A stretch of 64,000 nt of DNA from Bowmanella denitrificans. GTDB taxonomy: Bacteria > Pseudomonadota > Gammaproteobacteria > Enterobacterales > Alteromonadaceae. The notes under the pieces were generated by a model. It had not been told where the DNA came from. It worked only from the letters and a program-made list of their open reading frames with translations, and searched no databases. This document shows positions 44,397 to 57,015 of the stretch, in pieces (positions within the stretch are counted from its first letter, which is position 1; each line of letters begins with the position of its first letter). The stretch is from assembly GCF_002887595.1 (NCBI RefSeq), contig NZ_PEBU01000009.1, forward strand, positions 2,589 to 66,588, read 5' to 3'. The position numbers and the translations under genes were made by a program.

Positions 44397-45293
44397 ATTA
44401 CAATATTGTCAGAGGGCTAAGCGCCGCGTTTAAACAAGGTGCTTCGCCGCACTTTTGCAAGGTCACTTTTTAGCATGCTTATAAGCCTTTGCCCAGTAAG
44501 AGTTTTTTAGGTTGCACTAAGAGGTGCCGAGGAAAGACGCACTTGGTCCATACACTTATTGTTATGCGGCTTCATATCTGCATGTATTCACACCATCTGC
44601 TTCGTTATGTTGGGTACTTAAGGATACTTACGGTTGATGCTGCCCTCTCATATTGAACCCACAACTTCAAGCCATTATCACTAGATGCCCTAAGCACAAA
44701 ATCCTCGCACTGGCAGTAATCAAGAATTCGTAGATTTTCTGTAGTACATCGATTTATTAAGTAAACCGATGATGCCCCTACCGCTTTCGTCCCGCTGAAA
44801 AATTCCCGGTCGGTTCAGAGAGCAGTGGAAAGGGGGACAAGTCGTCGTCCGGAACGACTCGACTAGAAGATGCCGCTTTTTAGCTGAGCAGTAATGGCAC
44901 AGAGGTCAGGTATTTGGCCTTTTCCAGGTAATTATTTATCTACCACGAAGATCAGAAAAGCACGAAGAGTGGGCGATCTCTATCGCCCTTCGCGGTCATA
45001 AAATGGACAGCCATGAACTGCAGGAAAAAGCGCTAACCGGCCTCTGGCCGAGATTAAAATTCCCCTCGCTGTGACGCAGGGGGGGCACAGAGAAAAGCCC
45101 ACTCAACCATTTACTGTTTTTAATTACTCTGGGCGCTCGGCGGCTCTGCGAGAAAGGCTTCCTCGTGGTGAAACAGAGTTATTTACCTGTAGTGGTCTAC
45201 TGAATCGGGTCTGGAACCAAATTAAACAGCTTTAGCTGATTCGCCAAGGGTAATGTCTTCCACATCGAGCGCAATCCTATGCGCAGTTTTGCC
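44397..45293. other. Repeat-rich region without recognised genes
   Basis: About 900 bases between a small exported-protein gene and the FG-GAP gene. From 44697 it contains AAATCCTCGCACTGGCAGTAATCAA and, from about 45167, a segment GTGGTGAAACAG then ATTTACCTGTAGTGGTC, both repeated at 47830 and 47918. Between them are fragments of the CACAGAG family (45085-45095 and flanking). No tRNA, rRNA or functional gene was seen. Confidence 0.6.
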
Positions 45294-46568
45294 TTATTTT
45301 TCCACCGCTTTAACAACAGCGTTCTGCACATTAGAACCACTATCATCATTTAAATCTTGTACATATACCGCACCGGACTGCTGGCCATTGGCATCGTGGT
45401 GGGGGGTGGCAATCACGGCAGTACCTTTTGATAGCGCCACATTCCAGCCGAATTGGTCACCAGGCTTACCGTTTTCAGCCACAACCTTGCTGGTATAACG
45501 CCAGCCGTCAGGGCCTTTTTTGTAAACATATAGCGCGCCCGTGTCGGTGCCATTGGCATCATGATTCATGGCACTGATAATCGCGGTATCGCCACTTAAC
45601 GCTACACCGCGGCCAAATCTGTCGTCTGCCGCACCATCTGGTGAAACCAATTTACGCTCTTGCGTCCAGGTATTGCCCTCTCGCACAAAGAGATAGGCTG
45701 ATCCGGCATCCACCCCTAATTCTTCAATATCGTCTCGCCTTGCCGAGATTAATGCGCTGTCACCTGAAATCGCGACTCTGACGCCAAAAATATCGGTTTT
45801 ACCGCCATCAGAGGCCACCAGCTTAGCTTGTTGTTGCCACTGGTGGTTATTCACCACATAAACGTATACGGCCCCGGCGTTTTCGGCTTTTTCATCATGC
45901 AAATCTGCCCCAACCAGTATGGTATTGCCGTCAATTGCGACACTAATGCCGAACAAATCCTTTGCCGCGCCGTCGCTGGCGATGATTTTGCTTTGATAGC
46001 GCCATGCGCCGTTTTTCCGCTGGTAAATGTACGCCGCGCCGGAGTCCTCGCCCAGGGCGTCGTTACGCGGGGCACCAATAACGAGGTAGTTATCAGTAAG
46101 CGCAACGCTCTGGCCAAACGCATCGCCTGGTTTTGCATCAGGTGCGGTAAAAATCTGCTTCTGTGTCCAGCTATTGGCTGCGCGTTCAAAAGAAATTACC
46201 GCGCCCGAGTCTTTGCCTTTGTCATCCCTTCCCATCACGCCGAGCATGGCCACATCGTTTTTCACTGCCACTTTGCCGCCAATGGTATCGTCAGCGAAAA
46301 TAGGATCAGCAACGAGTTTGGCTTGTTGGTGCCAACCTTTGTCACCTAACACATAGACATACGCGACCCCGGCATCGGTGACCCCATGAATATCGGCTTT
46401 ATAGGCGCCCACCAGCAGCGTTGTGCCATCGATATCCGCACTGTAGCCAAAGTAATCCTCGGCCTTGCCATCTTCTGCTAAAACCATGGTCTGCGTTGCC
46501 AGGCTATCGCCTGCCACTAAGCTAAGGACTGCACAAAGGTGCAGTTTGACGCTATTGATGATTTTCAC
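45294..46568 (-). CDS. Exported FG-GAP beta-propeller protein
   Basis: The 424-residue protein starts with a signal-like segment (LHLCAVLSLVAGDSLA) and consists of seven tandem repeats of about 55 residues with the FG-GAP signature: for example DYFGYSADIDGTTLLVGA, DAFGQSVALTDNYLVIGAP, DLFGISVAIDGNTILVGA and DRFGRGVALSGDTAIISA. Each begins DxFG and ends in VxVYxxxxxxW, giving a seven-bladed propeller. FG-GAP repeats often bind Ca2+ and carry out adhesion or matrix binding. No anchor sequence is visible. It stands alone in a repeat-rich region. Confidence 0.9.
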   Translation of the reverse strand: MKIINSVKLHLCAVLSLVAGDSLATQTMVLAEDGKAEDYFGYSADIDGTTLLVGAYKADIHGVTDAGVAYVYVLGDKGWHQQAKLVADPIFADDTIGGKVAVKNDVAMLGVMGRDDKGKDSGAVISFERAANSWTQKQIFTAPDAKPGDAFGQSVALTDNYLVIGAPRNDALGEDSGAAYIYQRKNGAWRYQSKIIASDGAAKDLFGISVAIDGNTILVGADLHDEKAENAGAVYVYVVNNHQWQQQAKLVASDGGKTDIFGVRVAISGDSALISARRDDIEELGVDAGSAYLFVREGNTWTQERKLVSPDGAADDRFGRGVALSGDTAIISAMNHDANGTDTGALYVYKKGPDGWRYTSKVVAENGKPGDQFGWNVALSKGTAVIATPHHDANGQQSGAVYVQDLNDDSGSNVQNAVVKAVEK

Positions 46569-46896
46569 CCAATCCCTCTGATTTCTAATAAGATTTCTGA
46601 GTGTAAATGTATCTGCGAGCGCAGTTCAACCAACACTTATGGATAGACATATCTTGTTACTTCAAAGCCACAGTAATGCGAGTGCAGAGTCGCGATCTAC
46701 AGGACTTTCGAACGACAATACCTCACCACCAAGCACACAGAGAACACGAAGGAAGAGAATAGACACCTAAAGACACATGCACTTATGTTGCTGTAGGTAG
46801 GATCAGGAATGCGGCCTTATCCTGCATCAATATTTTCAAGAAACATGCCGCCGTTGTAACTTTCACTAACTTGGAGAGACTCACTTATTAAGCATC
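46569..46896. other. Intergenic stretch, promoter region plus CACAGAG-type repeat fragment
   Basis: About 330 bases between the FG-GAP gene and the small membrane-protein gene. A fragment CACCAAGCACACAGAGAACACGAAG at about 46727 belongs to the same family as at 43104. No gene recognised. Confidence 0.5.
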
Positions 46897-47322
46897 TTAG
46901 CCCCTGCGACGAAACGGAACCCGTTTTTCCATTTTTAATAGTTCAGATTCTAGCTGCCTGATTTTTAGTGTATTCATCTTGTCTATTTGACGTTGGACTT
47001 TATAGTGCCATCTTACGAACCCGAATATCATAATGACAATGCCGGAACCTAGTGAAACACCTATAACCTTCATGTAGAAATTTTTATTTGAAGTTCCTAT
47101 CTCTATCTGTTTCTCAAGTATTTTCTTTTGCCTTTTTTCTAAGTCTGTTGTGGACTCTAAAGAGTCAATTTTTGCTAGTTCCATAGATAGTTTGGTTGTA
47201 CTCTCGAAATGTGAATTATAGGCAATAACAAACATTGAAAGAGCTCCTAAGCAAAATGCCAGACCAAAAAGCGCATAGAATTTGTAGATATTATCTGTGG
47301 GTATGTTAAATCGCGAATCCAT
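46897..47322 (-). CDS. Membrane protein with coiled-coil tail
   Basis: The 141-residue product has two membrane helices (about residues 15-33 and 85-105), a charged loop between them rich in Glu/Lys, and a coiled-coil-like C terminus (IDKMNTLKIRQLESELLKMEKR). The N terminus is presumed cytosolic. No family recognised; the layout could suit a scaffold or small sensor. AGGAATG precedes the start. The region has low GC content. Confidence 0.55.
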   Translation of the reverse strand: MDSRFNIPTDNIYKFYALFGLAFCLGALSMFVIAYNSHFESTTKLSMELAKIDSLESTTDLEKRQKKILEKQIEIGTSNKNFYMKVIGVSLGSGIVIMIFGFVRWHYKVQRQIDKMNTLKIRQLESELLKMEKRVPFRRRG

Positions 47323-48089
47323 ACTTAAACATTCCTTTTATGCCCAACTCTAAACTAACACTCAGAAGCGCCTAACTATAACACGCGCTTGACTAGAAAG
47401 ACTTTCCCTACAACCTTCTACCTTGGATTCTTTCATACCAAAGTTTATCTACAGGATAAATAACTGCAACTAAAAAAACGGAGAAAATGAAACCTAAAAA
47501 AATCACATATTATAGATGAAAAACAGAATACAGCCTTTTCGGATGCAACTTATGAAGTAACATTGGTTACTACCAAATGAGACACAAAGAAAACTCCGTC
47601 ACTAAAACAGACCTAAATTATAATAACAATGAACAAAAAGAAATTTAGCTAAATTAGGTCTTCATCGCCATATTGCTCTTTTACACCCATTAGGTGTTTA
47701 GTTCCTATAAGGGTTATAACAGCGAATTAAACGGAACATACAAGATCAATCACCTTACGAGGTTTAACTGTCCAACATCTGCTCTTAGTCCAATTCGACA
47801 ATTCACAAAGTGGCATCAATTCTGAAATCCTCGCACTTGCACTAATCAAAAGTCGGTTGGTCATCTGCGGAGCATTAGCTTAGCTTGAAGAACCCTTCGT
47901 GCACTTTGTGTTCTTCGTGGTGAAACAGATTTATTTACCTGTAGCGGTCGAATGAATCTGCTCGGGAGCCAGATTGAACAATCTTTAGCTGTCTGCCGGG
48001 CAAAATTCAGAAAATTCTTTGCAAAAGTGGCTGCGCATCCCAACTAAAAGCCGGGCAGTGCCCGGCTTCCAACCTAACCTTTCAATTTA
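47323..48089. other. AT-rich intergenic stretch with repeat copies and ALDH terminator
   Basis: About 770 bases without a recognised gene. Bases 47400-47700 are strongly A/T-rich. At 47829-47857 and about 47915-47995 there are near copies of the 44697 and 45167 elements, now only about 60 bases apart. A terminator at 48048-48068 closes the ALDH operon. Small frames here show no supporting features. Confidence 0.6.
48048..48068 (-). terminator. Terminator of the ALDH7 operon
   Basis: Perfect 9-base arms AAGCCGGGC/GCCCGGCTT around an AGT loop, followed on the minus strand by TTAGTT. It is 22 bases after the ALDH stop. Confidence 0.88.
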
Positions 48090-49622
48090 TTACAAATCGA
48101 ACTTAATCCCCTGTGCCAGTGGCAGCGCAGTGGAATAGTTGATGGTATTGGTCTGGCGACGCATATAGGCCTTCCAGGCATCCGAGCCGGATTCACGGCC
48201 ACCGCCGGTTTCCTTCTCGCCACCAAAGGCGCCGCCAATCTCAGCACCGGAGGTGCCGATATTCACATTGGCAATCCCGCAGTCCGAGCCCCAGTGGGCC
48301 AGGAACTGTTCGGCTTCCAGCATATTCTGGGTAAAGATGGCCGACGACAGGCCCTGGGCCACATCGTTTTGCAAGGAAATGGCCTGCTGTAAGTCGCCGC
48401 TGTATTTGATCAGATACAGAATCGGTGCAAAGGTTTCTTCCTGCACCATCTGGTAGTGATTTTCGGCTTCAACAATGGCAGGTTTGACATAGCAACCCGA
48501 CTCGTAGCCCTTACCGCTTAGCACTTCACCGCCACACAGCAGCTTGCCACCCTCGCTCTGCACTTTATCCAGCGCCGCGCTAAAGGCCTGAACTGAAGCT
48601 TTATCGATCAGCGGCCCCACATGATTATTCTGATCCAGCGGGTTACCAATGCGCAGCTTGCCATAGGCCCCCACCAGCGCATCTTTAACCTTGTCATACA
48701 CCGACTCATGTACAATCACGCGACGGGTGGTAGTACAGCGCTGACCAGCCGTGCCCACGGCGCCAAAGGCCACGCCGGGAATGGCCACTTTTAAATCAGC
48801 ATTGGGGGTAATAATAATGGCGTTATTACCGCCCAGTTCCAGAATGCTTTTACCAAAGCGGGCCGCGACTTTCTGACCGGCATGGCGACCTACCCGGGTA
48901 GAGCCGGTGACTGACATCAGCGGAATACGTTTGTCGTCCAGCATCAGCTCACCAATTTCGGCACCGGTGCCCACTACCAGTGAGAACACGCCTTCTGGCA
49001 GGTTATTGCGGGCCAGAATATCTTTTAGAATATGCTGACAGGCAATCGCGGTCAGCGGGGTTTTCTCAGACGGCTTCCACACCGTGACATTGCCGCAAAC
49101 GGCAGCAATCATGGCATTCCATGACCACACCGCGACCGGGAAGTTAAAGGCAGATACCACCCCGACAATACCCAGCGGATGGTACTGGTCGTACATACGG
49201 TGCAGCGGCCGTTCGGAGTGCATAGTCGAGCCACACAGCTGGCGGGACAGGCCCACGGCAAAATCACAGATATCGATCATCTCCTGCACTTCACCCAAAC
49301 CTTCCTGCAGGGATTTGCCCATTTCATAGGACACCAGCTCGCCCAGTGGCTGTTTGTATTCGCGCAGGGCCTGACCAATCTGACGCACAATTTCACCGCG
49401 CTGCGGGGCCGTGACTTGTCGCCAGGCCACAAAGGCCTGCTGGGCCTGCTCAATCACCTGCTGGTATTGAGCTGGGGTGCAGAGGCTGACGTTGGCAATT
49501 AGCTGGCCGTCAACCGGCGAGTGAATGGCCAGTTGTGCTGCGCTGCTGTCGGCCAGCCAGGCCTGACCGGTACTGGCACCGGCGTTGCTGCTGCCAAGGT
49601 TAAGTTGCTTAAGAAATTCCAT
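48090..49622 (-). CDS. amaB: ALDH7-type dehydrogenase, 2-aminoadipate semialdehyde/piperideine-6-carboxylate
   Basis: The 510-residue protein is of the ALDH7/antiquitin (Pcd/AmaB) group, which oxidises 2-aminoadipate 6-semialdehyde (in balance with piperideine-6-carboxylate) to 2-aminoadipate with NAD. Motifs: FNFPVAVWSWN (about 158-168), VTGSTRVG, catalytic ELGGNNAII (Glu about 271) and GQRCTTTRR with the catalytic Cys (about 304), and ETFAPILYLI. ALDH7-typical signature NVNIGTSGAEIGGAFGGEKE is near residue 463. Downstream of the kinase-phospholyase fusion gene on the same strand, 36 bases apart. This is the expected final step of hydroxylysine or lysine breakdown. Confidence 0.92.
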   Translation of the reverse strand: MEFLKQLNLGSSNAGASTGQAWLADSSAAQLAIHSPVDGQLIANVSLCTPAQYQQVIEQAQQAFVAWRQVTAPQRGEIVRQIGQALREYKQPLGELVSYEMGKSLQEGLGEVQEMIDICDFAVGLSRQLCGSTMHSERPLHRMYDQYHPLGIVGVVSAFNFPVAVWSWNAMIAAVCGNVTVWKPSEKTPLTAIACQHILKDILARNNLPEGVFSLVVGTGAEIGELMLDDKRIPLMSVTGSTRVGRHAGQKVAARFGKSILELGGNNAIIITPNADLKVAIPGVAFGAVGTAGQRCTTTRRVIVHESVYDKVKDALVGAYGKLRIGNPLDQNNHVGPLIDKASVQAFSAALDKVQSEGGKLLCGGEVLSGKGYESGCYVKPAIVEAENHYQMVQEETFAPILYLIKYSGDLQQAISLQNDVAQGLSSAIFTQNMLEAEQFLAHWGSDCGIANVNIGTSGAEIGGAFGGEKETGGGRESGSDAWKAYMRRQTNTINYSTALPLAQGIKFDL

Positions 49623-49658
49623 CTTGAATCCTCTTCTTGTCGTTACCGGGCGGGGTTA

Positions 49659-51977
49659 TTAACCCAGGCCCCTAAGACCGCTGCGTAGGGTATCGAGGAA
49701 GCGGTCTGCTTCAGGTTGCCCAAATACCATGGGCGGTTTGATCTTCAGAATATTGTTAAACGGCCCCTCACTGGAGAGCAGTATGCGCTGGGCCTTAAAG
49801 TGTTCGATCAGGTTTTTGGTTTGCGCCGTGGCCGGGGCTTTGCTGGTTCGATCTGTGACCAGTTCCACACCGATAAACAAGCCCAGACCGCGCACATCAC
49901 CAATCAGTTCAAACTCACCGGCCATATCCCTCAGCTTGGTTTGCAGATAATCACCGATGCGTTTGGCGTGAGCTTGCAGTTGCTGCTCTTCAATCACCTC
50001 CAGCACCGCCTGGCCGATGGCGCAGGATACCGGGTTGCCGCCAAAGGTATTGAAGTATTCCATGCCGGTAACAAAGGCCTCGGCCACCTCGCGGCTGGTG
50101 ATCACCGCCGCCATTGGGTGACCATTACCAATAGGTTTACCCAAGGTGACGATATCCGGCACCACATTCTGAGTTTCAAAGCCCCACATGGCCTCTCCCA
50201 CCCGGCCAAAGCCAATCTGCACCTCGTCGGCAATACAGATGCCACCGGCCGCACGTACTTGTTCGTACACCGAAGCCAGGTAGCCTTGCGGCATTACAAT
50301 TTGCCCGGCCACACCTTGTACCGATTCACAGATATAGGCACCTGGCTTTTTATCCTGCCAATTCAACTCTGCCAGCACCCGCTGAATATCTGCGGCATAT
50401 TGCTGGCCAGTTTCCAGGTCATAACCGGCATAGGGGCCACGGTAGGGATCAGGCAACATCACTTTATGTACATGGGCCGGCGCCCCCTGCCCGCCAGGGC
50501 CGTCGAACTTATACGGGCTGGCGTCAATACAGGCATTGGTATTGCCATGGTAAGCGCCGTCCACCACCAACAGCTCGCGGCTTTGGCTGGCACAACGGGC
50601 CAGGCGGAAGGCCAGTTCATTGGCTTCACTGCCGGAGTTAACCAGAAAACACACCGACAGCTTATCGGGGAAGTAACCCAGTAATTTCTCACCGTAGCTG
50701 ACCAGATTGTCGTGCAGATAGCGGGTGTTGGTATTCAGCAGGGCCATTTGCTGCTGCGCAGCGGCAACCACTTTAGGATGGCAATGGCCAACATGGCAAA
50801 CGTTATTCACCATATCCAGATAATCCCGGCCCTGCTCATCAAACAAATAGGCGCCGCGACCACGCACAATCTTCAGCGGCTCCTGGTAACTCAGGCTTAG
50901 GGTACGGCTGAAATGGCTTTGACGGCTGGCAATAAGCGTTTCTTTGCTGCGCCCACCTTGGGCAATACCCAGCAGCTCCGCGACCAGGTTTATACCGATG
51001 ACGGCCAAATCCAACTGCTTAAACTGCTCCAGCGCCTGCCACACCGGGCGGGCTGAAATCAGCAGGTAGTCATTGTCCGGGTTTTGGCGAATGGCATGGG
51101 CAGAATTGCACACACTGACACATAAACGCAGGCAAATCAGATACGGCAGTGCGTTAAGTTCATCTTCACTAAGGGCTCGCTGGCTATGATAGCCCTTAGC
51201 AATAGTGCCGATCACTGCCACCGGATCAGGCTGATCCAGCATGGCGTAAGTACAAGTGATGGCCAGCTCATTGACTAACTGGCTAAAGCACATATCACCA
51301 AAATCAATCAGCCCACTGATCTGGCTGGGGTTAGCCAGGTCATCCACCAATAGGTTGTAGTCGTTGGCATCGTTATGAATGGGGCCAGCCGGCAGTTTGG
51401 ATAAAAACGGCTTCACCTGGGTTTGGTATTGCAGCAAAAAGCCTTCCACCAGCTTGCGCCTATCACCTTCCAGGGCCGCCAGCTTTTCGCGGCATACCTC
51501 CAGGCCAAAGGCCAGATCCCAGTCCAGGTAACGGTTCAGACCGGGGTGGCGAAAATCACTGAGGCCCTGATCCACACGCCCCATAAATTCACCAAGCTGC
51601 TGCCAAAGTTTGGCAAAGGCCTGACCTTTAGGCAGATCTGCATAGAACTGGCCGGGCAGATAGGTCAGCACCCGAAGCGGAAAACGCTCACCGGCGCTGT
51701 CGGCTATTTCACCCAAAGTGCGACCCTGTGTGTCAGTGAGTACCTGCGGTACAGGCAAACCACGCTTGGCCAGATGATTCATGGCCTGATTTTGCAGGTC
51801 CAGATACACCGGCGCTTCGCCCTCTCCCGCCACTTTGATAATAAAGTGCTGACCGGCCTGGGTTTGCAGGCGCAGGTTAAGGTCGCAGTAACCGGGTAGC
51901 CGGGTCAGCTCCCCCTCTAGCTGATAATGCGCTGCCACATACTGAGCAATATCCGCATCCAAAAGTCGCGCCGTCAT
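49659..51977 (-). CDS. Fused hydroxylysine-kinase-like and phospholyase-like enzyme
   Basis: The 772-residue protein has an N-terminal aminoglycoside-phosphotransferase-like kinase (residues about 1-330) with IHNDANDYNLLV (His/Asp about 201-208) and LIDFGD (Asp 225). A class III aminotransferase-fold PLP domain follows from about 350 to 772, with VNSGSEANELA, IADEVQIGFGR, and the PLP lysine in TLGKPIGNG (about Lys614). In animals the separate HYKK kinase and PHYKPL phospholyase turn 5-hydroxylysine into phosphohydroxylysine and then 2-aminoadipate semialdehyde. The ALDH7 gene follows directly, which is the next step. Phosphoethanolamine phospholyase is an alternative. AGGAAAG precedes ATG 51977. 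Confidence 0.85.
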   Translation of the reverse strand: MTARLLDADIAQYVAAHYQLEGELTRLPGYCDLNLRLQTQAGQHFIIKVAGEGEAPVYLDLQNQAMNHLAKRGLPVPQVLTDTQGRTLGEIADSAGERFPLRVLTYLPGQFYADLPKGQAFAKLWQQLGEFMGRVDQGLSDFRHPGLNRYLDWDLAFGLEVCREKLAALEGDRRKLVEGFLLQYQTQVKPFLSKLPAGPIHNDANDYNLLVDDLANPSQISGLIDFGDMCFSQLVNELAITCTYAMLDQPDPVAVIGTIAKGYHSQRALSEDELNALPYLICLRLCVSVCNSAHAIRQNPDNDYLLISARPVWQALEQFKQLDLAVIGINLVAELLGIAQGGRSKETLIASRQSHFSRTLSLSYQEPLKIVRGRGAYLFDEQGRDYLDMVNNVCHVGHCHPKVVAAAQQQMALLNTNTRYLHDNLVSYGEKLLGYFPDKLSVCFLVNSGSEANELAFRLARCASQSRELLVVDGAYHGNTNACIDASPYKFDGPGGQGAPAHVHKVMLPDPYRGPYAGYDLETGQQYAADIQRVLAELNWQDKKPGAYICESVQGVAGQIVMPQGYLASVYEQVRAAGGICIADEVQIGFGRVGEAMWGFETQNVVPDIVTLGKPIGNGHPMAAVITSREVAEAFVTGMEYFNTFGGNPVSCAIGQAVLEVIEEQQLQAHAKRIGDYLQTKLRDMAGEFELIGDVRGLGLFIGVELVTDRTSKAPATAQTKNLIEHFKAQRILLSSEGPFNNILKIKPPMVFGQPEADRFLDTLRSGLRGLG

Positions 51978-52028
51978 AGTCTTTCCTATCAACGAAATCG
52001 AAAGAGGTGGGCCCACAGGCCCACCGGT

Positions 52029-55214
<3,186 letters not shown>

Positions 55215-55215
55215 T

Positions 55216-55236
55216 TAATGCTATTTATAATACAAA
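55216..55236 (-). promoter_or_regulatory. Putative galactose-regulon operator A (beta-galactosidase)
   Basis: The site reads, on the minus strand, TTGTATTATAAATAGCATTA, and shares the 8-base core TATAAATA (55222-55229) with sites upstream of the symporter, regulator and dehydrogenase genes. It is about 26 bases before the beta-galactosidase start. Likely recognised by the GntR regulator of this locus. Confidence 0.5.
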
Positions 55237-55392
55237 TATTTAACCCACTGACAAGAGGATATCAAGTCGATTAACATAACAAACAGGCCATTGCCCGCAT
55301 TGCGTTATATCAGCAACAGCCGGAAAAACCGCAACAAATAAGGGCCCGGCAGCATTTTTGCCCGTAGCTCCAATAAAATTTAGTTGTAAATA

Positions 55393-55410
55393 AATACTAT
55401 AAATAATACA
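55393..55410 (+). promoter_or_regulatory. Putative galactose-regulon operator B (symporter)
   Basis: AATACTATAAATAATACA is a near-palindrome with centre AA; TATAAATA is at 55398-55405. It is 43 bases upstream of the symporter start and is followed by TTGA as in the SDR site. Confidence 0.55.
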
Positions 55411-55447
55411 TTGAATGTTATCTATACGTTAACCGGGTAAGCTAAGC

Positions 55448-57010
55448 ATGTCGTCCCTGTCTTCACTCGATATTTCCCTGTTCGCCGCCTACGTGGTGAT
55501 GTTGGTTGCCGTGGCCTTTTGGGTGTCACGGGAAAAAGCCGGCCATGAAAAAAACACCCAGGATTACTTTCTGGCCGGTAACAGCCTGCCCTGGTGGGCC
55601 ATTGGCGCGTCGCTGATTGCCGCCAATATTTCCGCCGAACAGATTATTGGTATGTCGGGCTCAGGCTATGCCATTGGCCTGGCTATCGCCTCTTATGAGT
55701 GGATGGCAGCCATTACCCTGATTATTGTCGGTAAATACTTTCTGCCGATTTTTCTTAAGCACCGTATTTATACCATGCCGCAATTTTTACAGCAGCGTTT
55801 TGGTCATGAGGTGCGTCTGACTCTGGCCATATTCTGGCTGGGTGTCTATGTGTTCGTTAATCTCACCTCCATCCTGTGGCTGGGCGCCCTGGCCATTAAT
55901 ACCATTACCGGGATAGATATGACGGTAGGGCTGGTTTTTCTGGCCCTGCTGTCATTGACCTACTCCTTATACGGTGGCCTGAAGGCTGTGGCCTACACCG
56001 ATATTATTCAGGTGGTAGTACTGGTCGCCGGTGGCTTGCTGCTGACGTATATCACCCTGGGTATGCTGGGCGATGGCGGTATGATTAGTGGTTTCACGAC
56101 CTTGCTGGATAAGGCCCCGGAAAAGTTCGATATGATTCTGGCCCCGGAACATGAGCACTATATGAGCCTGCCAGGCCTGTCGGTGCTGGTTGGCGGTATG
56201 TGGATTATGAACCTGTCTTACTGGGGCTTTAACCAGTACATTATTCAGCGCACGCTGGCGGCCAAAAATCTTAAAGAAGCGCAGAAAGGCATAGTGTTTG
56301 CCGCTTTCCTGAAACTACTGATGCCCATTATTGTGGTGCTGCCGGGCATTGTTGCTTTTGTGCTGCACCCAGGTCTGGAGCCAGCCGATAAAGCCTACCC
56401 TATGCTGTTGGGTATGATGCCAGAAGGTATTAAAGGCTTTGTGTTTGCCGCGCTAGTGGCGGCCATCGTGTCTTCGCTGGGGTCCATGGCCAACAGTATT
56501 TCAACGATCTTCACTATGGATATCTATACCCATTATCGTCAGAGCAGAACCGACCGCCATTATCTGCGGGTGGGCCGCACTGTCAGTGTGGTCGCCATGT
56601 TGCTGGCGGTGATCTGCGCGCAGCCGTTGCTGGGCCAGTTGGATCAGGCCTTCCAGTATATTCAGGAATTTACCGGTTTCTTTACCCCAGGTATTGTCGT
56701 GTTGTTCTTGCTGGGTATGTTCTGGAAGCAAACAACGGCAAAAGGTGCCATGGCCGCGGCGCTGGGCTCATTTGCCCTGTCCCTGGCACTGAAAGTGCTG
56801 GCCCCACAGTTACCCTTTATTGACCGGGTTGGTGTGGTGTTTGTTAGCTGCCTGCTGTTAGCCATGCTGGTCTCCAAACTGGACCGCAATGCCCAGGCAA
56901 GGGGCCAGAATCTGCTTGATGGTGTGCAGTTCAGCACTTCGGGTTCCTACAATGTTGCCACCCTGGCCGTCACTGCGATCCTGGCCGCGCTATATATCAC
57001 CTGGTGGTAA
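55448..57010 (+). CDS. SGLT-type sodium/sugar symporter
   Basis: The 520-residue protein has about 14 membrane helices and resembles Vibrio SglT (galactose transporter). Motifs: DYFLAGNSLPWWAIGASLIAANISAEQIIGMSG, where helix 1-2 residues contact the sugar and sodium, QFLQQRFG, YSLYGGLKAVAYTDIIQ and MWIMNLSYWGFNQYIIQR. It imports galactose (or a related monosaccharide) after the exported beta-galactosidase has acted. Operator B is upstream. The lactonase gene begins 5 bases after its stop. Confidence 0.93.
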   Translation: MSSLSSLDISLFAAYVVMLVAVAFWVSREKAGHEKNTQDYFLAGNSLPWWAIGASLIAANISAEQIIGMSGSGYAIGLAIASYEWMAAITLIIVGKYFLPIFLKHRIYTMPQFLQQRFGHEVRLTLAIFWLGVYVFVNLTSILWLGALAINTITGIDMTVGLVFLALLSLTYSLYGGLKAVAYTDIIQVVVLVAGGLLLTYITLGMLGDGGMISGFTTLLDKAPEKFDMILAPEHEHYMSLPGLSVLVGGMWIMNLSYWGFNQYIIQRTLAAKNLKEAQKGIVFAAFLKLLMPIIVVLPGIVAFVLHPGLEPADKAYPMLLGMMPEGIKGFVFAALVAAIVSSLGSMANSISTIFTMDIYTHYRQSRTDRHYLRVGRTVSVVAMLLAVICAQPLLGQLDQAFQYIQEFTGFFTPGIVVLFLLGMFWKQTTAKGAMAAALGSFALSLALKVLAPQLPFIDRVGVVFVSCLLLAMLVSKLDRNAQARGQNLLDGVQFSTSGSYNVATLAVTAILAALYITWW

Positions 57011-57015
57011 GTTTG

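Noticed and set aside
43855-44620. Integron cassette array (attC sites)
   Set aside because: Isolated small genes and GTTATG-like words suggested attC, but no complete RYYYAAC...GTTRRRY pair with proper stems was found and no integrase is in the window.
49716-50684. 322-residue frame on the + strand
   Set aside because: It is antisense to the phospholyase domain, whose motifs are clear; the protein is His-rich without family features.
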